Shown here piece after piece: positions 1 through 8,835 of a DNA stretch of 64,000 nt; the first letter of the stretch is position 1; the number at the start of each line of letters is the position of its first letter. The DNA is from Duganella sp. SG902. GTDB lineage: Bacteria; Pseudomonadota; Gammaproteobacteria; Burkholderiales; Burkholderiaceae_D. Under the pieces are notes generated by a model. That model was given only the letters and a program-made list of their open reading frames with translations. It searched no databases and was not told the origin of the DNA. Made by a program: the position numbers and the translations under genes. The stretch is taken from assembly GCF_013376005.1 (NCBI RefSeq), contig NZ_JABMJK010000016.1, positions 61,081 to 125,080 on the forward strand, read 5' to 3'.

Positions 1-2163
1 CTCGTCGCCGCCGAAGCGGCCGATGGTGTCGCGCACGCGCAGGCAGTCGACCAGCCGGCTCGAGAACTGGCGCAGCAGCTCGTCGCCGATGGTGTGGCCC
101 AGCGTGTCGTTGACGTTCTTGAAGCGGTCGACGTCGAGGAACAGCACCGCCAGCGACCACTTGTGGTCCTCGGCCTGGCGCAGCGAGTGCGCCAGCGAGT
201 CGTAGAACTGGCTGCGGTTGGGCAGTCCGGTCAGGGTGTCGAAGTGCGCCAGCTTGAGCAGGCGCTGCTCGGCCTCCTTGCGCTCGGTGATGTCGCGCGC
301 CACCGCCACCAGGATCCAGTTGGCGCCCGAGCGCAGCGTGCGCCGCTGCACCTCCACCGCCAGCGCCGAGCCGTCCCTGCATTGCAGCAGCAGCTCGGTC
401 ATGGCGCCGCTCTGGTCGCCCGCCAGCAGCTTGTCGTACAGCTCCTCCAGCTTGTGCAGGTCGCCCTCGAGCGAGCGGTTGGGGCCGACCTTGAGGAAGT
501 CCTCGCGCTCGAAGCCCAGCATGCGGCAGGCGGTGGCGTTGACGTCGACGAAGCACATGCCGGCGCGGTCGACCAGGAAGATGGCGTCGGCGGTGGCGTC
601 CATCGCCAGCCGGAAGCGGCGCAGGTCCTCGTCCAGGCGGATGCGCGCGTTCATGTCCAGCGTCAGCTGCGCGTGGTGGCGCTTGATCTCCTCGTACAGC
701 AGCAGGTTCTCGTAGGCCACCGCCAACTGCGCCGCCACCGTGCCGGCCACCCGCTCGTCGACCTCCGAGAAGCCGTCCGCGCCCAGCTTGTCGACCAGGT
801 ACAGCCAGCCGTGGGTGCGCTCGCGCGAGGCGATCGGCACGCCCAGGAAGGAGTGCACCGGCGGATGGGTGGGCGGCAGGCCGACGCTGGCCGGGTCGCC
901 GTTCAGGTCGTTGATGCGGCACGGCAGGCGCTGGTCCAGCAGGCCGCGCAGCACGCCGGCGCGCGGGGTCTGCGCGATCTGCCGCGCCGGCATGCCGGCG
1001 CCGCAGCTGGCAAAGTAGCTCAGCTCACTCGCGCCCGGCTCCAGCACGCCCAGGCAGGCGTACTTGGAGACGCAGATGTTCTGCGCCACCCGGCAGCCGA
1101 TCTCCACCAGCGCGGCCGGGTCGCGCTCGGCGCCGAGCTCGATGCCCAGCTCGATCAGCGCGGTCAGGCGCAGGCTCACCGCCTGCAGGCTGGACAGCGA
1201 ATGCGAGAGCCGCTGCGTCATGCGCGACAGCGGTTCGGCGCTGTCCTGCTCGCTGTCGCCGGCCAGCTGGGTGATCAGCTGGCTGCTCGACTCCAGCTCG
1301 TCCAGGTACTCGGCCACCTTGTGGTCGATGTCGTGGAGGCGGCCCTCCGGCGGCGGCTCGGGCGCGAACGCCGGCAGCCCCGCGGCCGGCGGCGCGCCCT
1401 CGGCCAGGCCCAGCGCCTCCTGCACCGTCTGCAGGATCACCTCCGGGTCGGACGGCTTGGGCAGCACCCAGCGCACGCCGCACGACTGCGCCACCGCCAT
1501 GGCCTCGCGCTCGCGGTAGGTGGCGGTGTAGAAGATCACCGGCACGTTGGCGGTCTCCTCGTGCTCGTGCATGCGGGTGACGAACTCGTAGCCATCCATG
1601 TTGGGCATCAGGATGTCGGAGATCACCAGGTCCGGCTTTTCCGCCAGCACCATCTTCAGGCCCTCGGCGCCGTTGGACGCCTCCAGCAGGCGGTGGCCGC
1701 CGTAGCTCAGCAGCGTCATCAGGAACTCGCGGTTGAGCACGTGGTCATCCACGATCAGGATCGTGGCCGTGTCGTTCTTGCCCGGGGACGACACCGCCCC
1801 TTGTAAAAAAGACTCGATCTGCGTGACGAAGGTGTCCGGCTCGATGGGCTTGCCGATGTAGCCGTCGAAGCCGGCCTCCAGCAGCTTCTCGCGGTCGCCC
1901 ACCATCGCCAGCGCGGTCACCGCCAGCGCCGGGATGTGGCGCACGGCCGGATCGGACTTGAGCGCGGCCACCACGCCGTAGCCGTCCAGCTTGGGCAGGT
2001 GGACGTCGCAGATGATCAGGTCCGGCAGCTCGCGCCGGGCGGCGGCCACGCCGGCCTCGCCGTCGCTGGCCGACAGCGGCGTGTAGCCGAACGCGCGCAG
2101 CAGGTACACCATCAATTCCATGTTGGTGGCGTTGTCTTCGATAATCAGGATCCGTGCCGACAC
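1..2163 (-). CDS. Hybrid response regulator / diguanylate cyclase, REC-REC-GAF-PAS-GGDEF (partial, C-terminus beyond window)
   Basis: The 721 visible residues contain, in order, a receiver (about 4-118, phosphoacceptor D53 in LIICDVHLPK), a second receiver (about 131-245, D183 in LVISDILMPN), a GAF-like region (about 325-470), a PAS domain (about 510-625, followed by ARDITERKEAE) and the start of a GGDEF domain (LAHFDTLTGLPNR). The GGDEF signature RFGGDE is the last thing before the window edge. The start is GTG with GAGGGA upstream, because an in-frame TAA lies 15 nt upstream and no ATG intervenes. The family makes cyclic di-GMP under phosphorelay control; the upstream kinase gene is the likely partner. 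The active-site loop appears canonical as far as it is visible. The C-terminal remainder (rest of GGDEF, possibly an EAL domain) cannot be seen. Confidence 0.93.
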   Translation of the reverse strand, partial: MSARILIIEDNATNMELMVYLLRAFGYTPLSASDGEAGVAAARRELPDLIICDVHLPKLDGYGVVAALKSDPAVRHIPALAVTALAMVGDREKLLEAGFDGYIGKPIEPDTFVTQIESFLQGAVSSPGKNDTATILIVDDHVLNREFLMTLLSYGGHRLLEASNGAEGLKMVLAEKPDLVISDILMPNMDGYEFVTRMHEHEETANVPVIFYTATYREREAMAVAQSCGVRWVLPKPSDPEVILQTVQEALGLAEGAPPAAGLPAFAPEPPPEGRLHDIDHKVAEYLDELESSSQLITQLAGDSEQDSAEPLSRMTQRLSHSLSSLQAVSLRLTALIELGIELGAERDPAALVEIGCRVAQNICVSKYACLGVLEPGASELSYFASCGAGMPARQIAQTPRAGVLRGLLDQRLPCRINDLNGDPASVGLPPTHPPVHSFLGVPIASRERTHGWLYLVDKLGADGFSEVDERVAGTVAAQLAVAYENLLLYEEIKRHHAQLTLDMNARIRLDEDLRRFRLAMDATADAIFLVDRAGMCFVDVNATACRMLGFEREDFLKVGPNRSLEGDLHKLEELYDKLLAGDQSGAMTELLLQCRDGSALAVEVQRRTLRSGANWILVAVARDITERKEAEQRLLKLAHFDTLTGLPNRSQFYDSLAHSLRQAEDHKWSLAVLFLDVDRFKNVNDTLGHTIGDELLRQFSSRLVDCLRVRDTIGRFGGDE

Positions 2164-2178
2164 GCGTCCCTCGCTTTC

Positions 2179-3663
2179 TTATGGTTCCAGCGGCAGCGCC
2201 AGCGTGAACACGCTGCCCACGCCGTACTCGCTGTCAAATAAAATCTCGCCGTGCAGCAGCGACGCCAGCTTGCGGCTCAGGTGCAGGCCCAGGCCGGTGC
2301 CCTCGAACTGCCGCAGCGCGCCGGCGTCCAGCTGCGAGAACGCCTGGAACAAGGTGTCGCGCTGCTCGCTGCCGATGCCGATGCCGGTGTCGCTGACGCT
2401 GATGGTGGCGCACGGCCGCTGGCCCACCACCGCCTTGGCCAGCCGCACCAGCACCCTGCCGTTGTTGGTGAACTTGATCGCGTTGTGGACCAGGTTCATC
2501 AGGATCTGCTGCACCGCCCGGCGGTCGCTGCGCACCGTCACCTCCTCCGGCGCCGCCTCGAACTCCAGCGCCAGGCCCTTGCTGCGCGCCTGCGGCTTGA
2601 ACGAGTCCAGCACCTCGTCGATCAGCGGCCGGCACGACAGCGGCGCCACCTCCAGCTCGATCTTGCCCGACTCGATGCGCGTCAGGTCCAGCAGATCGTT
2701 GATCAGCGACAGCAGGTGGCGCGCGCTGCTTTGGACCATGCGCAACTGTTTGTTCTGCTCGTCATTAATGGGCCCGGGCAACTTCATCAGCATAGTACCC
2801 GTAAACCCGATGATCGCGTTGAGCGGCGTGCGTAATTCATGGGACATGCCGGTCAGGAAGCGGTCCTTGGCCGCCACCGCCCTGGCCAGCTCGACGTTCT
2901 TTTCCTGCAGCGTGCGCTCGAACAGCTTGCGCTCGCTGATGTCGCGGATCGCGCTCATCACCAGCGCCCCCTCCTCCGTGTCGACCGGGCTCAGGCTGAT
3001 CTCGACCGGGAACTCGGCGCCGTCGCTGCGCAGGCCGTAGAGGTCGCGGCCGCTGCCCATGGGCCGCACCATCGGCTGCGCCGCGTAGCCGGCGCGGTGG
3101 CGCAGGTGGGCGCCGCGGAAGCGCTCGGGCATCAGCGACTCCAGCAGCATGCCGCGCAAATGCCCGCGCGGGTAGCCGAACAGGTGCTCGGCCTGGCGGT
3201 TGGCCAGCACGATGCGGCCGGCCGCGTTGGCCATGATGATGGCGTCCGGCATGGAGTCGAGGATGCCGTCGTAGCGCGCCTCCACCAGCTTGGCGTCGCG
3301 CAGCACCTTGAGCTGGGTGACGTCCTTTTTACTCCACAGAATATAGGCGGGCTGGCCATCGTCGCCACGCACCAGCTTGCTGGAGCTGTCGATGTAGACC
3401 AGCGTGCCATCCTTGGCGCGGCGGATCGACTCGTAGCTGGCCACGCCGGCGTCGAGGGTGTGGCGCAGCACCTCGGCGCCCTCGCCGCGCAGGGGCGGCG
3501 GCATGATCAGCTCGTCCAGCCGGCGGCCCAGCGCCTCGGCGCTGGTGTAGCCAAAAACGGCTTCGGCGCCGTTGGTCCAGCACACCACCACGCCGTCGGG
3601 CGTGGTCAGCACGACGGCATCCGGGGTTTCGTTCAGGATCAGGGTGCCGAAATCGATGGTCAT
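2179..3663 (-). CDS. PAS-PAS sensor histidine kinase
   Basis: This 494-residue protein has two PAS domains (about 1-120 and 125-250), a HisKA dimerisation domain with the phosphoacceptor H275 in MSHELRTPLN, and an HATPase_c domain with an N box (MNLVHNAIKF) and G boxes (DTGIGIG, GTGLGLHLS). No transmembrane segment is seen, so it is probably a cytoplasmic sensor. It would autophosphorylate and pass phosphate to receivers. The next gene, a double-receiver GGDEF protein, begins only 15 nt downstream in the same reading frame, so the two are very likely co-transcribed partners. The start is supported by a GA-rich ribosome site (GGCGAGGCG). Confidence 0.93.
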   Translation of the reverse strand: MTIDFGTLILNETPDAVVLTTPDGVVVCWTNGAEAVFGYTSAEALGRRLDELIMPPPLRGEGAEVLRHTLDAGVASYESIRRAKDGTLVYIDSSSKLVRGDDGQPAYILWSKKDVTQLKVLRDAKLVEARYDGILDSMPDAIIMANAAGRIVLANRQAEHLFGYPRGHLRGMLLESLMPERFRGAHLRHRAGYAAQPMVRPMGSGRDLYGLRSDGAEFPVEISLSPVDTEEGALVMSAIRDISERKLFERTLQEKNVELARAVAAKDRFLTGMSHELRTPLNAIIGFTGTMLMKLPGPINDEQNKQLRMVQSSARHLLSLINDLLDLTRIESGKIELEVAPLSCRPLIDEVLDSFKPQARSKGLALEFEAAPEEVTVRSDRRAVQQILMNLVHNAIKFTNNGRVLVRLAKAVVGQRPCATISVSDTGIGIGSEQRDTLFQAFSQLDAGALRQFEGTGLGLHLSRKLASLLHGEILFDSEYGVGSVFTLALPLEP

Positions 3664-3733
3664 CGCCTCGCCTTATTGCTACGCGCACAGGAATAACCAT
3701 ACAGCAACGCGGCACGAAGATCCTCACACAAAA

Positions 3734-4669
3734 TCACACATGCGCGGCCTCGATCTCCCGCAGCGTGCATTGCATGATGGCGGGATGGCGCCCCAGCGCC
3801 ACGTGGCCTATGGCGCCAAACACCAGGTTGCGGGCGCCGGGCAGCGCGCTGGAGTCCTGCGGCGCGATGATGTTGTCGTGGACAGAATAGATGGAACTGA
3901 TCAAAGTCCGTTGCGTAATTGCCTCAGACGCGGCCAGCGCGGCCAGCCAGGCGCTGTCGCGGCGCATCTGCGCGGCGTTGCTGCCGGGGCCGAAGTGGGC
4001 CAGCGCGGTGCCATGGTGCGGCGTGCCCAGCGTGATCACGCGCGCGATGTCGGCGCCGCCGTGGCGGCGCAGGTAGGCGCGCGCCACCAGCCCGCCCATG
4101 CTGTGGGCGACGATGATGACTTGCGGGCTGCCAGTCTCGCGGCGCAGGCGCGCCACCGCCGCCGCCACCTGCGGCACGTAGTCGTCGATCGAGGCGCCCG
4201 GCGGCTCGAGGTCGATGCCGTAATGGCTGACGCGCGCCGCGCGCAGCAGCTTGCTCATCGGTAGCCAGTAGCCGCTGTTGCAGGCGTAGCCGTGGATCAG
4301 CAGCACCGGCAGGCCGCGCGCGTCCGCCACCAGTCGCAGGCCGATCGGCCGCAGCATGTAGTAGGACGAGGTCAGCATGGAGGAGTGGAACTCGTGCCAG
4401 AACAGACGCGCCGCGCGCAGCGCAGTGAGCGCGTGGTCGGGCGGGGTGACGCTGCCGGCGCGCCAGCTCAGGTAAAAGTTGTTGGCCGAGATCAGCAGCC
4501 GCGCCAGCAGCACCAGCAGCAGGCCCAGCGCCAGGCAGGCCGCCAGCCTGGACGGCGCGCCGGGCGCGGCCTCCGCCGCCGGCCGCCACCAGGCATAGAG
4601 GCCGGCCGCCAGCAGGCCGGCGACCACGGCCTGCAGCAGCAGGAGCAGTATCAGCAATCGTTTGATCAT
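3734..4669 (-). CDS. Membrane-anchored alpha/beta hydrolase, lipase-like
   Basis: The 311-residue protein starts with two hydrophobic segments (about 4-27 and 42-60), followed by an alpha/beta hydrolase fold. The oxyanion strand LLIHGYACNSGYW is followed by a nucleophile elbow VAHSMGGL (S190). Candidates for the rest of the triad are D265 (SVHDN) and H289 (IGHVALG). This is the pattern of triacylglycerol lipase/esterase families acting on acyl esters at the membrane or in the periplasm. It lies 28 nt after the GMC oxidoreductase on the same strand and is probably the last gene of that operon. Substrate is unknown. Confidence 0.85.
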   Translation of the reverse strand: MIKRLLILLLLLQAVVAGLLAAGLYAWWRPAAEAAPGAPSRLAACLALGLLLVLLARLLISANNFYLSWRAGSVTPPDHALTALRAARLFWHEFHSSMLTSSYYMLRPIGLRLVADARGLPVLLIHGYACNSGYWLPMSKLLRAARVSHYGIDLEPPGASIDDYVPQVAAAVARLRRETGSPQVIIVAHSMGGLVARAYLRRHGGADIARVITLGTPHHGTALAHFGPGSNAAQMRRDSAWLAALAASEAITQRTLISSIYSVHDNIIAPQDSSALPGARNLVFGAIGHVALGRHPAIMQCTLREIEAAHV

Positions 4670-4680
4670 GCGCGCATGAT
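4665..4680. repeat. Perfect 16-bp palindrome across the hydrolase start codon
   Basis: ATCATGCGCGCATGAT reads the same on both strands and covers the ATG at 4667-4669. It could be an operator or translational hairpin, or chance in GC-rich DNA. Confidence 0.4.
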
Positions 4681-4697
4681 AGCGCGATTGCGCCCGC

Positions 4698-6317
4698 TCA
4701 GGCGGCCGCCGGCCGCGCCGCCGGCTTGCCGCTGAGCTCCTGCGCCAGTCCGCTGGCCAGGCGCGCCACGATGCCGTAGATCGACAGCTGCGGGTTGGCG
4801 CCGATCGAGGTCGGGAACAGCGAACCGTCGTGCACCGAGACGTTGGCCAGCCCGTGGTAGCGGCCGCGCGAACTGGTCACGCCCAGCCGCTCGTCGTCCG
4901 ACATGCCGCAGCCGCCCATCACGTGCGCCGAGGCCAGCTTGGTCTGCAGCACCTTGTACGGCAGCGCGGCGATCGCGCTTTTGGCCTGGGTCCAGCTGGT
5001 GTAGGGCTGGGCGCGCTCGTGCACCGGCATCACGCTGCTGGCGCCGGCGGCGAACTGGATCTCCGCCATGGTCAGCAGCGCGCGGCGGGCGCCGTCCCAG
5101 ATCGCCTCGCCCACGGGGTAGTCGAGCACGGGGGCGCCGTTCACCATCTCCACGCTGCCGCCCGGCGCGCCGTCGTTGAAGCCGTCGCGCAGCAGCGCCA
5201 GCGTCACGTGCAGGTGGGCGAACTGGCGCATCAGCTCCGCGTGCTGGGCGCCGAAGCCGGTCATGATCGACGAGAACAGCAGCGGATGCAGCGGCGGCAC
5301 CTCCAGCTTGTAGCCGAGCGGGCCGTCGATGCGCCCGGTGTGCAGGAAATGGTCCGAGTACACCGTCTGCGGCGCGCCGGCGTAGGCCTGCACCGGCTGC
5401 TTGCAGGTGGCCACCGAGGCCAGCGACGGATGCAGGAAGGTGCGCTTGCCCAGCAGGCCGCGCGGATCGGGCGCGGCCGAGCGCAGCAGCAAGGCCGGCG
5501 TGTTGATGGCGCCGCCGGACAGCACATAGTGCCTGGCGCGCAAGGTTAGGCGGCGGCCGGTCGGGCCGAGGCCGTCGGCGGCCAGCGCCACGCAGTCGAG
5601 CCCGGTCACGCGGTCGCCCTGGATCAGCAGTCGCTCGGCGCGCGCGCGCGTCAGCAGGCGCGCGCCGTGCGCCAGCGCCGACGGAATGGTGGTGACCAGC
5701 ATCGACTGCTTGGCGTTGGTCGGGCAGCCCATGCCGCAGTAGCCGAGGTTCCAGCAGCCGTTGACGTTGCGCCGTATCAGCCCGGTCGGTATGCCGAGCC
5801 GGGCCGCGCCACGGCGCAGCAGGTCGTTGTTCTCGTTGGGCGGGGTCGGCCAGTCGCTGATGTGGAGGCGCTGCTCCATCATGGCGAACCACGGCGCCAG
5901 CGCCTCCGGCGTGTAGTCGCCCAGGCCGAAGCGCTGGACCCAGTGGCGCAGCGTGATGTCGGGCGTGCGGAAGCTGCTGGTCCAGTTGACGGTGGTGCCG
6001 CCGCCCACGGTGCGCCCCTGCAGGATGGCGATGCCCTTGTCCTTGGTCTTGCGCGCGGCCGCCTCCTGGTACAGCGCCGGATAGGCCTCGGCCTCGCGCA
6101 TCTTGAAGTCCCGGGACGACTTCAGCGCGCCCTCCTCGACGATCAGCACCTTGAGGCCGGACAGCGCCAGGATCTCGGCGGTGACGCCGCCGCCGGCGCC
6201 GCTGCCGACGATCACCACGTCCGCCTCCAGCGTCTGGTCGTCCCGCAGTTGCGCGCAGTCGGTCACCTGCCAGCCGGCGGCCAGGCCGGCCTGGATCGGG
6301 TCGGGAATCACGCTCAT
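4698..6317 (-). CDS. GMC-family FAD oxidoreductase
   Basis: This 539-residue flavoprotein has the N-terminal FAD dinucleotide motif VVIVGSGAGGGVTAE (about 34-48) and the GMC C-terminal block with HVMGGCGMS and VSVHDGSLFPTSIGANPQ, which carries the expected His/Asn active-site positions. The family oxidises alcohols, sugars or sterols. The preceding gene encodes a Tat-exported small subunit like gluconate 2-dehydrogenase subunit 3 and overlaps this start by ATGA, so the pair should form a periplasmic dehydrogenase. This large subunit has no signal of its own and would be exported piggyback. No cytochrome subunit is encoded nearby. Substrate cannot be deduced. Confidence 0.9.
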   Translation of the reverse strand: MSVIPDPIQAGLAAGWQVTDCAQLRDDQTLEADVVIVGSGAGGGVTAEILALSGLKVLIVEEGALKSSRDFKMREAEAYPALYQEAAARKTKDKGIAILQGRTVGGGTTVNWTSSFRTPDITLRHWVQRFGLGDYTPEALAPWFAMMEQRLHISDWPTPPNENNDLLRRGAARLGIPTGLIRRNVNGCWNLGYCGMGCPTNAKQSMLVTTIPSALAHGARLLTRARAERLLIQGDRVTGLDCVALAADGLGPTGRRLTLRARHYVLSGGAINTPALLLRSAAPDPRGLLGKRTFLHPSLASVATCKQPVQAYAGAPQTVYSDHFLHTGRIDGPLGYKLEVPPLHPLLFSSIMTGFGAQHAELMRQFAHLHVTLALLRDGFNDGAPGGSVEMVNGAPVLDYPVGEAIWDGARRALLTMAEIQFAAGASSVMPVHERAQPYTSWTQAKSAIAALPYKVLQTKLASAHVMGGCGMSDDERLGVTSSRGRYHGLANVSVHDGSLFPTSIGANPQLSIYGIVARLASGLAQELSGKPAARPAAA

Positions 6318-6838
6318 GTCGTCAACTCCTTGAGCGGGCCCGGATAGCCGATGCGCTCCCAGCTGGACGGGTCGCCATACCAGGCGCCGATGATCAGGTC
6401 ATGCAGCGCCTGGTAGGCGATTTGCAGCGTCTGCAGGCTATGGGTGCGCCAGCTTTGCAGGAAGGCCGCCACCTGTAGCGGATCGGCGCGTTCCCAGCCG
6501 CCGCCCACGCCGGCCAGCAGGCGGCGCGCCGGCCCCAGCGCCAGCAGGCCGAACAGATCCTGTATCTCTTTTTGCGTGGCCAGCGGCAGCCCCAGCACGG
6601 TGTCGCGCACGCGCGCGCTGGCGGCCGCCAGCGCGGCGGCGCGCGCGGCCGGCGCCTCCGGCAGGACCGGCCCCAGCATGGCGGGGATGACGGCCTCGAG
6701 CACGGTCTGGGCGGCGCCCTCCAGCGCGAAGCGCTGCGGACCGGGCCGGTGGGCGAGGCGATAGATGGCGCCGCCGGCGGCGAGGGTTAACGCGCCGGCC
6801 ACGCCGATCTTCAGAAAAGATCTGCGGGGTTGCTGCAT
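6314..6838 (-). CDS. Tat-signal small subunit, gluconate 2-dehydrogenase subunit 3-like
   Basis: The 174-residue protein begins with a twin-arginine signal (RRSFLKIGVAGALTLAAGG) and ends with the motif GAWYGDPSSWERIGYPGP, which is characteristic of gluconate 2-dehydrogenase subunit 3-type proteins. These small subunits escort the GMC flavoprotein subunit across the membrane. The stop overlaps the GMC start by 4 nt (ATGA), so translation is coupled. The start is preceded by GGAGA at good spacing. No cofactor motif is present, which agrees with an escort or structural role. Confidence 0.85.
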   Translation of the reverse strand: MQQPRRSFLKIGVAGALTLAAGGAIYRLAHRPGPQRFALEGAAQTVLEAVIPAMLGPVLPEAPAARAAALAAASARVRDTVLGLPLATQKEIQDLFGLLALGPARRLLAGVGGGWERADPLQVAAFLQSWRTHSLQTLQIAYQALHDLIIGAWYGDPSSWERIGYPGPLKELTT

Positions 6839-6948
6839 AGTCTCCGTCCATTTTTTATGATTTTGTCTAGTGTAATGGAAACTGCAACCCCGCTCGCGGG
6901 CAAAAATAGAGGCTGGCGTCTATTTCGATTCAGGCCGCCGGGCGCGGC

Positions 6949-7746
6949 TCAAGGGGCATCCTTGCCGGCGCGCCCGCTCATGTGGCGGGCGATGCCGCGC
7001 AGGATGTTGACCTCCTCCTTCTCCAGCCGGGCGCGCGCGAACAGGCGCTTCAGGCGCGGCATCAGCTTGCGCGGGTTGCCGGCGTCGAGGAAGCCGATCG
7101 CCACCAGGGCCTGCTCGAGGTGGGCGAACATGCCCTCGATCTGCTCGATGCTGGCGGCCTCGCCCTGGAAGCCGACCTCGTTGGCGTCGCCCGCCGGCAG
7201 GCGCGGCGTCAGCGCCACGCCGGCGCCGTCCAGCACCGCCATGCGGCACTCGTAGGCCAGCACCTGGGCCGCCTGCGACAGGTTGAGCGAGGAATATTCG
7301 GGATTGGCCGGGATATTGATCAACACATTGCATTTCTCCACCAGCTCGTTGGGCAGGCCGAAGCGCTCGTTGCCGAAGATCAGGGCCGCGCGCAGCGCGG
7401 GCTGGGCCACCAGCTGTCCGGCCAGCTGGCGCGGCGACAGCACCGGCGGTGAGAATTCGCGCAATCTTGCCGAAACGGCGGCGGCGTAGTTGACGCCCTC
7501 GAGCGCCTCGGCCATGCTGCCCACCACGCGCGCGCCGCTTAAAATGTCCTGCGCGCCGCTGGCGAAGGCGACCGCCTCGGGGTCGTGCAGCGCGTCGCCG
7601 CAGCGCGGCGCCACCAGCACCAGGTCGCTGTAGCCCATGGTTTTCATGGCCCGCGCCACCGCCCCGATATTGCCCGCGCGGCTGGTTTCGACCAGAATAA
7701 ATCGCAGCTGTTTGAAAAGATTCGTGTTGATTTGGGGCAGGTTCAT
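6949..7746 (-). CDS. trmJ: tRNA (cytidine/uridine-2'-O-)-methyltransferase TrmJ
   Basis: The 265-residue SPOUT methyltransferase shows the three knot motifs: FILVETSRAGNIGAVARAM near the N-terminus, IFGNERFGLPNE in the middle, and INIPANPEYSSLNLSQAAQV. TrmJ methylates the 2'-OH of nucleotide 32 in several tRNAs using S-adenosylmethionine. Length and motif order match the family. It is transcribed divergently from suhB, and the short intergenic region (7747-7899) must hold both promoters; this trmJ/suhB arrangement is common in Betaproteobacteria. Confidence 0.95.
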   Translation of the reverse strand: MNLPQINTNLFKQLRFILVETSRAGNIGAVARAMKTMGYSDLVLVAPRCGDALHDPEAVAFASGAQDILSGARVVGSMAEALEGVNYAAAVSARLREFSPPVLSPRQLAGQLVAQPALRAALIFGNERFGLPNELVEKCNVLINIPANPEYSSLNLSQAAQVLAYECRMAVLDGAGVALTPRLPAGDANEVGFQGEAASIEQIEGMFAHLEQALVAIGFLDAGNPRKLMPRLKRLFARARLEKEEVNILRGIARHMSGRAGKDAP

Positions 7747-7899
7747 TTAAAATAGCGCAATCGCGCGGTATCGATACGGAAATTCAGCCAGAATTTTACC
7801 CTGTCGGCGCCGCCCCGCTCTTTGTCATTTTGTCTCCCTGTCGTGCCGCCGGGCTGGAATTCCCCCGGTGGGCGTTAGCATTTTTATACGGAAAAGCCC

Positions 7900-8691
7900 A
7901 TGCATCCAATGATCAATACGGCCGTGAAGGCCGCCCGCCGCGCCGCCGCCGTCATCAACCGCGCCTCCTTCGACCTCGATCGCGTGATCGTGACCGAAAA
8001 GAACCACAAGGACTTCGTCACCGACGTCGACCAGGCCGCCGAGCAAGCCATCATCGAGGTGCTGTCCAAGGCCTACCCCGACCACGCCTTCCTGGGCGAA
8101 GAATCCGGCGCATCGGCCAACGCGCACGACGAGGCAGAATACACCTGGATCATCGATCCTATCGATGGCACCACCAACTTCATGCACGGCTTCCCCCAAT
8201 ATTCGATCTCGATCGCGCTGTCGCAGCGCGGCGTGATCACGCAGTCGGTGGTGTACGACCCGGTGCGCAACGACCTGTTCACCGCCACCAAGGGCGCCGG
8301 CGCCTACCTGAACGAGAAGCGCATCCGCGTCGGCAAGCTGGACCGCATCGCCAACGCCCTGCTGGCCACCGGCTACCAGACCGGCAACCCGGCCGCGCTC
8401 AAGGAATACCTCGAGATGTACGGCATCATGGCCGAGCGCTGCCAGGGCGTGCGGCGCGCCGGCAGCGCCGCGCTGGACCTGGCCTACGTCGCCTGCGGCC
8501 GCCTGGACGGCTTCTACGAGAAGGGCCTGAAGCCGTGGGACATCGCCGGCGGCGCGCTGCTGGTGACCGAGGCCGGCGGCATCGTCGGCGAGTTCAACGG
8601 CGAATCCGAGTACCTGTACAAGGGCGACGTGATCGCCGCCAGCCCGAAGGTGTTCGGTCAAATGGTCGGCCTGCTCGCCCCGTACGCCTGA
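7900..8691 (+). CDS. suhB: Inositol-1-monophosphatase / SuhB family
   Basis: The 263-residue protein has the metal-binding motifs of the inositol monophosphatase superfamily: GEES (about 66-69), IIDPIDGTTNF (D86, D89) and WDIAGGALLVTEAGG near the C-terminus. It would dephosphorylate myo-inositol phosphates in a magnesium-dependent way; SuhB orthologues also act in rRNA antitermination. It is followed within 20 bp by an intrinsic terminator, so it is probably a single-gene unit read divergently from trmJ. Confidence 0.95.
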   Translation: MHPMINTAVKAARRAAAVINRASFDLDRVIVTEKNHKDFVTDVDQAAEQAIIEVLSKAYPDHAFLGEESGASANAHDEAEYTWIIDPIDGTTNFMHGFPQYSISIALSQRGVITQSVVYDPVRNDLFTATKGAGAYLNEKRIRVGKLDRIANALLATGYQTGNPAALKEYLEMYGIMAERCQGVRRAGSAALDLAYVACGRLDGFYEKGLKPWDIAGGALLVTEAGGIVGEFNGESEYLYKGDVIAASPKVFGQMVGLLAPYA

Positions 8692-8710
8692 GTTCCTCAC
8701 AGGCTGTTAC

Positions 8711-8740
8711 AAAAAAAGGGAGCGCATGCTCCCTTTTTTA
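8711..8740. terminator. Intrinsic terminator after suhB
   Basis: A GGGAGC/GCTCCC stem with a 4-nt loop is flanked by seven A residues and a T run, so it can act in both directions and insulates suhB from rhlE. Confidence 0.9.
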
Positions 8741-8835
8741 TTTCCTTATTGAAACAAGCTGCTATACTGAAAGTTGCGGCATCGCTCAGTCCGATGCCGC
8801 AAACCAAGAATCCTCGACTGAATTATCGAATTATT

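Noticed and set aside
94..1806. Long plus-strand open frame opposite the GGDEF/receiver gene
   Set aside because: It is the antisense shadow of a GC-rich coding frame. The product has no domain and a Gln/His/Arg/Ala-biased composition, while the minus strand encodes clear receiver, GAF, PAS and GGDEF motifs.
8749..8835. Upstream in-frame extension of rhlE
   Set aside because: The 29 extra residues do not resemble RhlE N-termini; the ATG at 8836 gives the family start MSFSSLGL.
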